Below, piece after piece: positions 23,325 through 32,977 of a DNA stretch of 64,000 nt; position 1 is the first letter of the stretch, and each line of letters starts with the position of its first letter. The stretch is taken from NCBI GenBank assembly GCA_002812745.2, contig NCSJ02000004.1, positions 186,001 to 250,000 on the forward strand, written 5' to 3'. Origin of the DNA: Scytalidium lignicola. Lineage: Eukaryota; Ascomycota; Leotiomycetes. Under the pieces are notes generated by a model. It saw only the letters and a program-made list of their open reading frames with translations, was not told the origin of the DNA and did not search any database. The translations under genes and the position numbers were made by a program.

Positions 23325-26158
23325 ATGGCCGGCCATCATGTTCAAGCGGTGGATGCGTTTGGCCAGCTTCTAGTTGAGATGTTGGCAACTGCGGAGCAAG
23401 TCAAGGAAAAGACCGCAGTCGAACATCCTTTGAACAAGTCAGATCTGGGCAAGCTATTTGATAAAGTAGACATAATGTTTACTTCGGCATCGACTCCAGA
23501 TGTCAAGAAACGCAGTCAGTACGCGATCATCGAGACGGCGGTTTTTGACGCGTTTAATGGTTTACTGGTAAGTCCTGTCTAATTTCTGGTAGATCTATCT
23601 GCAACTAGTTAACACCTATATAGGCAACAACTGCTATTAATACGGAGTCTTTCAATAGAGTATGGAATCTTCTGGACATTATATCAATACTTTCCGATGA
23701 TGAACAATGTGATCCGGCTCTCTTATTTTGGCTTATCGAAGAGCTTTTGGACAGTCAAACTATCGCTGGTTGCCGAAAGATATTTGACTATCTTGAGTCA
23801 CGCAGGGAAAGAATTACAGCAAAACATTTCTCGCAGAAAAATTTGATTATTTTGAGAAGCTGTAACGAGCTCTTGCGGCGATTGTCACGAGCAGAAGACA
23901 CCGCTTTTTGTGGTCGGGTATTTATTTTCATGTTTCAGAGCTTTCCGTTAGGTGATAAAAGCTCGGTCAATTTGCGTGGCGAGTATCATGTTGAGAATGT
24001 TACCACGTTCGATGTGCCTTCACCTGAAGAATTAAGTACAGAGAAAATGGTTGAGGACATAGACACAGACATGGACTTAAAGCCTGCTGTCAATGATGTC
24101 GGCAGTTCTTCAAAATTGGCTGGGGAACGAGGCATTCCGTCAAAGCTCGTAACTTTCTCCAATCCGGGTGCGCCTAAGGATTTTGACAAGTTGTACCCTA
24201 CTTTCTGGTCACTACAAGAGAGCTTCAGCCAACCCAAAAAGCTATTCGATAAACAGCGATTAGCAAGTTTCAAGAGCGGTCTAGAGGCTACTATGGCCGT
24301 CTTCATGTCTGTCCAAAATGACAGTAATGGACGCCCGACCAGAGTCGCAGATGAGAACAAAAGAGGGACAAAGCGAAAAAGAGGCCACGGTGATGATGAC
24401 CTTGCTAATTCATTTAATCCAAAATATCTGACTAGTAGAGACTTGTTTGAGCTAGAGGTGGGTAGTCTCCTAATAAATTCATATATTCTCATAGCTGATT
24501 ACTAAAAGATCAGCGATTTATCTTTCCGAAGACACATTCTTGTGCAGGTACTGGTTCTGATGGATTTTTTACTTTCACTAAGCACAAAAGCAAAAGAAAA
24601 GCTGGCAAAGGCTACCTTGCCAGATAATCCTAATAAGTCCGTCATTTATGCCGATCAAACCTTTGGTGAAGAGGACGTAAGTATATCCCCACATATGAGG
24701 AGTTTTGCCTATATAAGCTAACACTGCTTCAGACGAAGTGGGCTATCGAAATGAAAGAAACAATAGCAGAATATCTTAAACAAGGATATGAGGGTCCCTA
24801 TTTCTACCGTATGGTCGAGACAGTCCTTTCTCGTGATAAGAACTGGGTTCGTTGGAAAATCGAGAACTGCCCCACAATATCTAAACCACCAATTACGCCG
24901 GAAGAGTATATAGCGGCAAAGTTATCAGCCCGCAAAACCACTACCAATAAGAGATTACGCGCACAACCATTGGGCTCACTTGACCTAAAATTTCTCTCGG
25001 AAGAGGAAGGCAATCGCGGATTGGAAAGGTTAAAAGATCCATCGAGATATCAAATTCCCGCAATCAAGAGTTTTAAAAGCGGGATGGAGTTGGATGATAT
25101 GGATATTGATATGGCCAAGGATGAAGAGTTNAAAAAATGCTGCGATAGAAGCGAAAGCAAGCAAGAGCTGGAGAGCATTACGTATCGCCACTGCTACCAA
25201 ACTTGTCACGTTTGATAAAATCGAGCGCTACGATAAGATCGACAGCGTCTTTATAGATGAAGTCAAACCAGAGGAGCCCGTCGGGAATGCTGACGATGAA
25301 TCCACAGATGCTGACGATACTATTTTCCCCAAAGATAGGCGCCCGATAGTTATATCAGGCCCTGGCGGCGTAGGAAAGGGAACCATGATCAAATTGCTCA
25401 ATGAGAAGCATCCTAAAGTATTTAGCAAAAATATTTCTCATACAACACGTACTCCACGAGAAGGCGAGGTACATCGCCAGGATTACTTTTTTGTTGGCCA
25501 AGCAGATTTTGATATATTGCGAGATGGAGACGAGTTCCTAGAGTACAATAATTTCAATGGGAATGATTATGGAACAAGTCGAAAAGTTGTTGAAAGTATC
25601 ATCGCCTCTGGGAAGATACCAATTATGGAGATGGAACTCAACGTAAGTTTATGTAACATATCTAAAATTAGCGCTTTCTAACCTGAATACTAGGGTATTA
25701 AACAACTCAAAGATAAAGGGTTCGCAGCCCGGTTTATTTTCTTAGAACCACCAGATCTTTCTGAACTGGAACGTCGAATGCGGGAGGAACGTGGTACGGA
25801 TTCGGAAGAACTTATACAACAGCGACTCGGTATCGCTAAGAGAGAATTGGAAGAGTCAAAGGTAGAGGGGACCTATGACAAGGTTATAGTCAACGACCAC
25901 CTTCAACGATCTTATAACGATCTTGAGAACTACATTTTTAATCAAGGAAATACTTCCGAGGTTCCTAAAGAATATGGCGAGCCAACCACCGAAACTTCCA
26001 TAGAGTCTTCCCTTAGAGCAGATAGCATCTTTGCAGCAGGAGGTCTGAAGGACGAACCACCTGAATCGCTAGATACAGCCAATTCTCAGATGGAAGTAGA
26101 TACTGCAGGAACTATGGAAGTGAGTAGGGATGCCATGGAGACTGAGCCAAGCCCATAA
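23325..26158 (+). CDS. THOC1: THOC1 (Hpr1-type THO subunit) fused to a guanylate kinase domain
   Basis: Exons: 23325-23567, 23624-24457, 24509-24676, 24733-25642 and 25694-26158, giving 872 residues once the N at 25131 is removed (GAG TTA AAA AAT). The start is the ATG at 23325 (MAGHHVQAVDAFGQLL). Residues 1 to about 590 are THOC1, the THO/TREX subunit for transcription-coupled mRNP export: the hallmark EDTAFCGRVFIFMFQSFPLG, then RGEYHVENVTTFD, EYLKQGYEGPYFYRMVE and the C-terminal SKSWRALRIA. After a 30-residue acidic linker comes a full guanylate-kinase fold (about 615-805): P-loop SGPGGVGKGT, GMP-binding SHTTRTPREGEV, EFLEYNNFNGNDYGT, FLEPPDLSELERR, lid RGTDSEELIQQRL, and YDKVIVND. A 70-residue acidic tail follows. 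Key kinase residues look intact; GKGT replaces the yeast-type GKST, as in many bacterial enzymes. The family calls are firm. That both domains are on one protein rests on the frame across the N. Confidence 0.88.
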
Positions 26159-27014
26159 AGATTGTGGAATTGAAGCAGCCTTGACAATGTATTATAGTAT
26201 TGGGACATCAATCAGCAAACTAAACCAGTGATAGAAAACAAAAATATCTATCGTCGCTCAAAATAACAAGTCTTGACGCTTCACCTTGTAAAAAGTGTCA
26301 AAGATGACATAGCAGGAAAATGTTCTATCGCTCCTAGTTGCCTCGTAGTAGCTCTCAAGATCTAGTGGTTAATACGCTTTCTCGGAGTATTTTAGTACGA
26401 TTTAAACTAGTCATACCGCTTTATGAGATTTTCTCCTGCAAGAGCCGTTCGTTTCTTTCAATCCCAAAAATTGAAAGTGCTTAAAAATATTATCGGAGGA
26501 CATAATACAAAGAAATTAAAATAAAATAAATATGTCATTATAACTAGTGTGATTGGCTACTAAAAGTGTACAGCAATAACTGACCTACAGACACCAGAAG
26601 AAACTTTATCAGGTATTTCTCACGATGCCCATCTGCCTTATTAATAGGATATTAAATTTGTTGTGATATCCTAGTTGCCACCTTAGGCACCACGTTTCAC
26701 CTATTACACGTGACTTCCCTTTCTAGTAGTTAGCTTCACTTGTACGTACGTAGCTACACTACAACACCACAATATATTTGAGTAACCCCGATTACGCAAC
26801 CTCTTGCTGTGCTTAATTCAACAAAATTACCCCATTCTTACAGTTTGGATAGGGCAGAGGAACAAGCGAGACGATGACAACCTTAAATTGATAAACCGAT
26901 TGTAGGACCCCGTTGGATGGATGATAAGGAAACAATTCATATAACTCATGTTGCAATTTCGAGTCATCTTTTAACCGTCGATCTCTGCTATTTGTTGTAG
27001 ATATTCCTTTCAAA
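26159..27014. other. AT-rich intergenic region
   Basis: Between the THOC1-GMPK stop and the secreted deaminase ATG. AT-rich; no ORF with recognisable content. It should contain the THOC1 3' UTR and the deaminase promoter. Confidence 0.5.
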
Positions 27015-27916
27015 ATGAATTTCCTTCCCTATCCAGCCTCTCTCTCTAGCATTTTCCTCCTTATACTCATCCACCTTACGAGAGCTGATCTACATCATGT
27101 AATTCAGCATGATATTAATTCTCCTGCTACGGATGATCTATCATCTGACCCAGTGCCATACAGCACACGAGCTTATTGGATGAGAATGGCAAACCAAGCT
27201 TTATCAGAGCTCTCTTCGCCATGCCCATTCCAAGCTTTTGGTACAGTTATAGTTAACCATACGGATACTAGTTCAGATCCCAAAGGGAAACTCGTATGTA
27301 TAGGGGTTAATTCAATGGCTACAACCGGAGATCCCACGATGCATGGTATAGAATAATTCGTTAAGTATATATGAAAGTATCTTGATACTAAATACTGTGG
27401 ATAGGGGAAATTGCTGCAATCACAAATTGTTCAAAAGTCCTCACCGACTCCACTGGTCCATACAAACTCAGTCCGTCCGAGGCCATGAAAGCTTATTCTA
27501 AATTGAGCATTTATACAAATGGGGAGAGCTGCCCAATGGTATTGCGAACCAGTCTCATTATCCTCTGAAGTGTTTATGAGCAGTTCTAACAGCTATCATA
27601 GTGTGCATCCGCAATTCGCTGGGCTGGTTTTGCCGAGTATATCTACGGAACAAGCATTGCCACTTTAACAGCTAAGGGCTTTACACAGATCCATATTTCA
27701 TCAACAGATATATTTCACGAGACTAGTGATTTGCCAGGCACTACAAGACTGGTTGGTGGGATCCTGGCAAATGAGACCGATGTGTATTTTGGCTGGCAGT
27801 ATCACAGAGACGCCAGATGCCCGGATGGTTGTGTAAGAAGCAAAGGAGAGGAGAGCTGTCAGCCACTGGAAAGTCCTGAAATCCAAAAAAGTGGCAAGAA
27901 TATGAAAGAACTTTGA
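27015..27916 (+). CDS. Predicted secreted zinc deaminase (CMP/dCMP or TadA/guanine deaminase-like)
   Basis: Zinc-dependent deaminase of the cytidine/deoxycytidylate deaminase superfamily. Exons 27015-27345, 27405-27538 and 27602-27916, giving 259 residues. The zinc site is visible only after splicing: His110-Gly-Glu112 forms at exon junction 1 (MHG|EIAAI), and Cys153-Pro-Met-Cys156 spans junction 2 (NGESCPM|CASAIRWAGF). The HxE plus PMC pattern resembles TadA and guanine deaminase more than free cytidine deaminases. The N-terminus is a good signal peptide (hydrophobic SIFLLILIHL, likely cleavage after LTRA near residue 24). There is a potential N-glycosylation site (VNHT) and the C-terminus is Cys-rich (ARCPDGCV), all suggesting export through the ER. 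Superfamily members are usually intracellular, so location is the odd point. Substrate cannot be read from sequence; a base, nucleoside or nucleotide outside the cell is a guess. Confidence 0.8.
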
Positions 27917-28872
27917 AAGGTTAGAACATCACGCATGATATTAGTTGATAGTGAAGGGTAAAACTTCCCATGCTATCTACTTCAACAAAGTTAATATTTA
28001 CTAGCTTAACTATCAAGTTTCTCTTTCATCCGGTTTGGATAATTACAAAATGCAGAATGCAGAATTATGAGATTTATTATCTCAAATACTATTAGCATAT
28101 ACCTTTATTTAAGATACACCATTATTTCATGTACTGTTAGTTATTCAGAAACGGATGGTTGGAATAATATAAGAGGCATGAGCATGAAGCACCAGTGATC
28201 AAGTTGGTATCTCATGTTTTCCTGCCATTTATCTTATGAGTGCAGAGCATATTCGACAATAAGAGAACAGTTTGTTACACCTTATACAGGAAAGATGTCG
28301 GCTTTCATGTTTCGGTATCGCAAATAGAAAGAGCATCAGGAACGTTCCTTCCTTCGTTTCATTCATTCACGCTAACCCAACGACGCGCCAGACCCCGATT
28401 CACTCAAAAGAAGATTTGTATTATGAAGACTATTTTCTTTCATTATTATTTCAGGCCACATTCTAAACAATTTACTTCACAGTAGCAAGGTTCGAACAGA
28501 TTCGCACTTCGTCAAATTGGAACACGAGAATCATCATCAATAGAAGGAAAATATTCTCCTATATCTCAAAAACATATTCTTGTTCTTCCTTGCAACGGTA
28601 ACTTTACAGATCCATATTATTGTTGGATGTCTATATCTATCAAGGACATCTACCTGTTGATGTGGAAGTCTAGATGCAAGAGTTAAATCTGAAGATTGAA
28701 CTGCAAATACACCTACCATGGTAACTATACCTACATTACATTGTTGCACGGGTGAAATCTGACATATCTTCGAGGATCAGGATCTACTACAACCAGACCA
28801 TAACTTGCAAGCAATTTCCAGAGTATAGGCATCGACCAGTGGAGCAGAGTGCATTAAGCTAACATGTTGTAG
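27917..28872. other. AT-rich intergenic region
   Basis: No gene recognised. An upstream exon of the 28873 gene may lie in the right part: a CTAAC branch followed by TTGTAG at 28872 looks like an acceptor, but I could not choose a donor or ATG. Confidence 0.4.
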
Positions 28873-30108
28873 TCGAATGACCGATGTCCTCTTCTCAACC
28901 TGCCTACCTTAGTCAAGGACAAGATTTGGGAATATGCTGTTTTTGTACCTAGCCCTATTGAACCTCAACAGTTGCGTCCTAAGTCAAACAAATTCGTTTG
29001 GTCCTCAGAGCAAATTAAGATCCATAGTCGAGAAGGAATAGATATCATGGTCTCTAACGTTTCTCAGTTAGTAGTGGTACAACTATCTAAGGTCTGTCGA
29101 GGAATTTACCAAGAAGTAGTTGGTAGCCGCGTCTTCTACAAGATCAATCATTTCGAGTTTGGAAGAGATGTGCGAAACGCTATCACCTATCTCATAGCTA
29201 TTACCCCGGCCCGACTGGAGGCGATTCGCTCTATCTCAACTGCCTGGAGCCCTTATTCTCCAATACCAGAGTTATTTACGGTGATAAACCTCTGCAAAAA
29301 TCTTAAGCATCTTCATTTGCACATACCAGAAAATTGGATCATTGAGATGCATATGCGGCAGGGCAAGGGAAGATCGCAAATTCGTTGTGGTCGAGAAGTC
29401 TTGACAGCTGTCAGAGGTTTGGAGAGCCTGGAAATTATATCAGATAATGCCGATCAAATCTCCAGGCATTTCAAATCCGTGGAGAAACTACTCAAAGAGG
29501 AAATGAAGAAGCCTAGGTGCTTGCAATATTCCATGAGGAGATTTCGAAGCGCGCAAAGAATCGCAAATCTAGATATTGATGGAGACGGTCGGCTTGGTGA
29601 GGACAGAAAGCCAACTTCGATAGCCAGCCGGACACGTCTACAGATGCAAAACCTAGAGAATCTGGCCATGGATGGTACATTGCCCAAGAAGATACTATCT
29701 AAGTATGATATGGAAGGTACGCTGGCCTGGCGTGTTGACCACATAGTTACATCTAAGAAGTGCATCTCTCTCGAAGGTACAGGTAGCGTTCAATTTCAAA
29801 TAGACTGCCAACCGATCTATATGGAAGATATTCGCCATTGGTGGGATTGGAAGAATAACCTGCCAATGGAACGTTGTTGGGAGGATATTGTGACTATAAA
29901 CGTCCCTCATAACCACCCAGCTATTATGGCGTTCTACAGGGAGAATAGAGCTGCATATGGAAAGGAAATTATTGTGGACCTGTGGAAAACGGGTGCAGGA
30001 GCTGAAACAAATATGCAAAAACAAGTTCTGACAACGTTTGTTAAAGAGCTTGAAGCTATAATATGCATGACAGCGGAGGCTGACGGTGGGACTAAAGCCT
30101 CGAAGTAG
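28873..30108 (+). CDS. Hypothetical 2EXR/F-box-like protein, 5' end unresolved
   Basis: Open frame of 411 codons. I do not recognise a specific orthologue. The first part reads NLPTLVKDKIWEYAVFVP, the LPxExxxxIWxxA pattern that begins the 2EXR and F-box-like proteins expanded in Leotiomycetes and Sordariomycetes. Next comes VVVQLSKVCRGIYQEVVGSR, resembling the 'LL.VCRESR' block of that family, and then a leucine-rich region (CKNLKHLHLHI). No in-frame ATG precedes NLPTL. Either a short first exon is spliced in at the acceptor ending at 28872 (CTAAC...TTGTAG), or translation begins at the internal ATG at 29047, which would lose the family motif; I favour the first. A basic middle section (residues about 150-250) has no known motif. 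It sits in an AT-rich accessory stretch between a secreted deaminase and a possible LTR. Confidence 0.55.
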   Translation, partial: SNDRCPLLNLPTLVKDKIWEYAVFVPSPIEPQQLRPKSNKFVWSSEQIKIHSREGIDIMVSNVSQLVVVQLSKVCRGIYQEVVGSRVFYKINHFEFGRDVRNAITYLIAITPARLEAIRSISTAWSPYSPIPELFTVINLCKNLKHLHLHIPENWIIEMHMRQGKGRSQIRCGREVLTAVRGLESLEIISDNADQISRHFKSVEKLLKEEMKKPRCLQYSMRRFRSAQRIANLDIDGDGRLGEDRKPTSIASRTRLQMQNLENLAMDGTLPKKILSKYDMEGTLAWRVDHIVTSKKCISLEGTGSVQFQIDCQPIYMEDIRHWWDWKNNLPMERCWEDIVTINVPHNHPAIMAFYRENRAAYGKEIIVDLWKTGAGAETNMQKQVLTTFVKELEAIICMTAEADGGTKASK

Positions 30109-31288
30109 AAAGCAGTTAAGCCTGGAAAGTGCTAAGTGTTTGCGAAGTCTGAAAATCTTAATCGAATAACTCATTCGATTTAAAGGCATAGATTGATATC
30201 TCCGTTTCTTCTTTTTTTCGTCGGATGGTTCGGTGGATTAAGTAGCCCTGCACCCGAAAGAATTGCAAATTGGTCTCAGTCATAGCTTCAGAGACTGATT
30301 CTATGTTTCTGACCCGATTTTAGCTTAACTGCTAGAAAAGTTAGTTAAGCCTGGAGAGAATAAACAAATGAAAATATAAATTTGATATCGCGTGTGCCAT
30401 TTCTGTATTCCCTTTAACCTCCGGAAGTTGGTTTGGGTACTATTATTATGGTTGTCGATACAACTAGGAGAAAATCTTATATACTTCCAAATGACAGGCT
30501 TGTACACCTAGAAATATGACTATGTATTGTTGCAGATTTCAGGTGTTACATAAGGATGGGGTTGAGATACCCCGAGGGCCGAGGAGAGGGTGTTGCAAGG
30601 AATCTTTTGTCCAGGACACCTTTGGCAGCAAATGATTTATTAAGTCTCAGGTCATATATCATAGTTCGGGTTATTTGCGGCTTGGAGAGTAGGGGAATCG
30701 GAAGCGTCTACTGACGTCGATGTCACAAATTTTTATGACACCCACACCCAATAATCTGTGCTCAAGCTGGGACACTTCCATTGGGGGGACTACCCGTAGT
30801 GTAGGTGGGTCTCGCTAAAGGTCCCTGTAATATCTCCCCCTCAATGATCGCATCATTCCGATAGTAAAGTGGCCAGTGGTCCTCACCGACCTGAACAGCC
30901 ATACAAATCAACACCACCTTTGACTTCTCACTTGCCGGTCATATATTTTATCAGCATCCATCATCTTCAATGCGAATGTCTGAATTTGATCCGCAGCTCT
31001 TGCTTGTTCGCCATTCCCTCTAGCAACCATATCTTTCGTTATGCTGTTCACAACGCTGCCGAATTTCTTCACGATTTCACCAAGCCATAGCTTACTTTCC
31101 CTTTGATTTAGCACACTTTTAGCAAATATTCTTCAGGCAATCGCCTATGGTCGTATAGACAGCACCACTCAAGCGCAGCAATCTTCATTGAGTTATAAAT
31201 AACGCGACCGAAGAACGAGAAAGTGAACTCCTGTACTCATTGAAAATCGTTACGGGACTGTCCAACGGCCCCACCACATGTTGTTTTG
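30109..31288. other. Intergenic region with possible LTR remnant
   Basis: No gene recognised. It includes the candidate LTR at 30544-30832. The right part should hold the promoter of the RING/LON gene. Confidence 0.45.
30544..30832 (-). mobile_element. Possible degraded LTR of a retrotransposon
   Basis: A 289-bp segment bounded by TGTTACA on the left and TGTAATA on the right, a near-perfect terminal inverted repeat in the TG...CA style of LTRs (CA changed to TA). Just outside the right end is TCTCCCCCTCAAT. Read on the minus strand this is ATTGAGGGGGAGA, a purine tract placed where an LTR element's polypurine primer would be. No gag, pol or integrase remnant is seen next to it, and a target-site duplication cannot be checked. 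Tentative. Confidence 0.3.
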
Positions 31289-32977
31289 ATGTCCTCTCTT
31301 CCCTTAGGCAATACGGCACTATCCCTCCAATCGACCACTTCCGGATCTCCACTTGTCGACGACAGTACACCCAATCGTCCGCTAGACCCAGTACAAGATG
31401 CTCGAGAGATAGTCAGACTTGTTCAGTGCTCGCAATGCTCTCTTCCTCTTCGCGAACCCGTCACCCTACCATGTGGGAATATACTCTGTAAGAGATGCAT
31501 CCCAGAGTTACAGCCTCGACGAAATATATCATACCCAGCTATTGCCGATAGATTACAAGGGTTTACATGCCCGTTTGTAGCTTGTGGTGAGGAACATGCT
31601 GAGCCTGATTGCAGTGTGGACGTAGGGCTGAGCAAGGTAATGGAGGTTATTCAGGCGAAGTTTGATGAATTCAGGAATTCGATTGAAACCTCCCAAGCTT
31701 TGATAAGGATTGAAGAGAGAGATAACTGGGCTGTTGCGGGGGTGTCTTCGTTGCAAGATAAGGAACCCAAAACGCAAGTGCTCCCTGGAGGTCGATTGGC
31801 TGCGGCATATACTATGGCAGAGATGGGCGAGCTTCTCTACAATGCAGAGGTTACCTTCACTAGCTTGCCACCAGTAGCTGAGACAGCTGAGTTACTAGAC
31901 CAGACTCTTCTCGAGAATTTAAAAGAGGTGATGAGGCCGGAATTGGACTGCCAAGTATGCTATGCGCTCTTTTTAGATCCTGTTACTACCAACTGTGGCC
32001 ATACCTTTTGCCGGAAATGCTTACAGCGTGTCCTCGATAACTCCAGCCTCTGCCCTGTTTGTCGGCGGGGACTGGCAATACCACCACCCATGAGCTCCCA
32101 GGCACCAGTGAATGTACTTTTATCTAAATTACTTCGAGGTCTTTTCCCCGATGATGTTGGCTTACGCATGGAAGCGGCAAAGGTAGAGGATGCAGTCGGT
32201 ACGGAGGAATTGGACACGCCGTTGTTTGTATGCACGCTTTCCTTCCCGTCGATGCCAACGCTTCTGCACATCTTTGAACCGAGATATCGACTCATGATTC
32301 GACGAGCAATGGAGAGTGGAGATCGCAAGTTTGGTATGCTGCCGTACAATTCATCTCATGAGATTCAAGGAGAATTGGGTGCTGTACATTTTTGTCAATA
32401 TGGAACCTTGCTCCGTATTGTCTCCATGCATCTCTTGTCTGACGGCCGCAGTCTCATTGAAACGGTCGGGGTCTCTAGGTTTAAGGTTATTCAACACGGT
32501 ACTCTTGATGGCTATCTCATTGGCAAAGTTGAGCGCCTTGATGACATTAGTCTAGCAGCAGAAGAATCCTTGGAAGCAGCAGAAACATCCGAGAACCCGC
32601 CAGCAACACAGTCAAATCAACCGAATCTGTCAGCACAGAATCTCTTCAATGCACCTCCTCACCATGATCCATATGAGGAACATAGTGTACAACTTACCCT
32701 GGATGAAATCGACAGCATGCCAACACAGGGATTGATGGATGTAGGTGTAGCTTTCGTGAAAAGAATGAAAGAACAACGCGCACCATGGCTATATCGAAGG
32801 GAAGTTCAAGTCTACAGGGACTGTCCTACCGACCCTGCATTATTTCCGTGGTGGTTTGCTAGTGTCCTTCCGATCTTAGATTCAGAGAAATACGAACTGT
32901 TGCGGACAACGAGTGTGAGGGAGAGATTGAAAATATGCTCGAGGTGGATTTTGAGGATCGAGTCTCAGGGATTGTAG
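31289..32977 (+). CDS. Double-RING finger, LON-domain protein (LONRF-like putative E3 ligase)
   Basis: 562 residues, no intron; start at the ATG at 31289. An N-terminal RING-like motif (about 47-105) begins VQCSQCSLPLREPVTLPCGN and continues LCKRCIPEL with later Cys pairs. A second, canonical C3HC4 RING (about 221-260) has CQVCYALFLDPVTTNCGH, CRKCL and CPVCR. A LON substrate-binding domain follows (about 312-555), starting PLFVCTLSFPSMPTLLHIFE and including PRYRLMIRRAMESG. This order matches the LONRF family, which pairs ubiquitin ligation with a LON-type recognition domain without protease. The LON part carries an acidic, Gln/Asn-rich insertion (about 425-465). Function is likely cytosolic protein quality control or regulated turnover; the substrate is unknown. 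Confidence 0.9.
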   Translation: MSSLPLGNTALSLQSTTSGSPLVDDSTPNRPLDPVQDAREIVRLVQCSQCSLPLREPVTLPCGNILCKRCIPELQPRRNISYPAIADRLQGFTCPFVACGEEHAEPDCSVDVGLSKVMEVIQAKFDEFRNSIETSQALIRIEERDNWAVAGVSSLQDKEPKTQVLPGGRLAAAYTMAEMGELLYNAEVTFTSLPPVAETAELLDQTLLENLKEVMRPELDCQVCYALFLDPVTTNCGHTFCRKCLQRVLDNSSLCPVCRRGLAIPPPMSSQAPVNVLLSKLLRGLFPDDVGLRMEAAKVEDAVGTEELDTPLFVCTLSFPSMPTLLHIFEPRYRLMIRRAMESGDRKFGMLPYNSSHEIQGELGAVHFCQYGTLLRIVSMHLLSDGRSLIETVGVSRFKVIQHGTLDGYLIGKVERLDDISLAAEESLEAAETSENPPATQSNQPNLSAQNLFNAPPHHDPYEEHSVQLTLDEIDSMPTQGLMDVGVAFVKRMKEQRAPWLYRREVQVYRDCPTDPALFPWWFASVLPILDSEKYELLRTTSVRERLKICSRWILRIESQGL

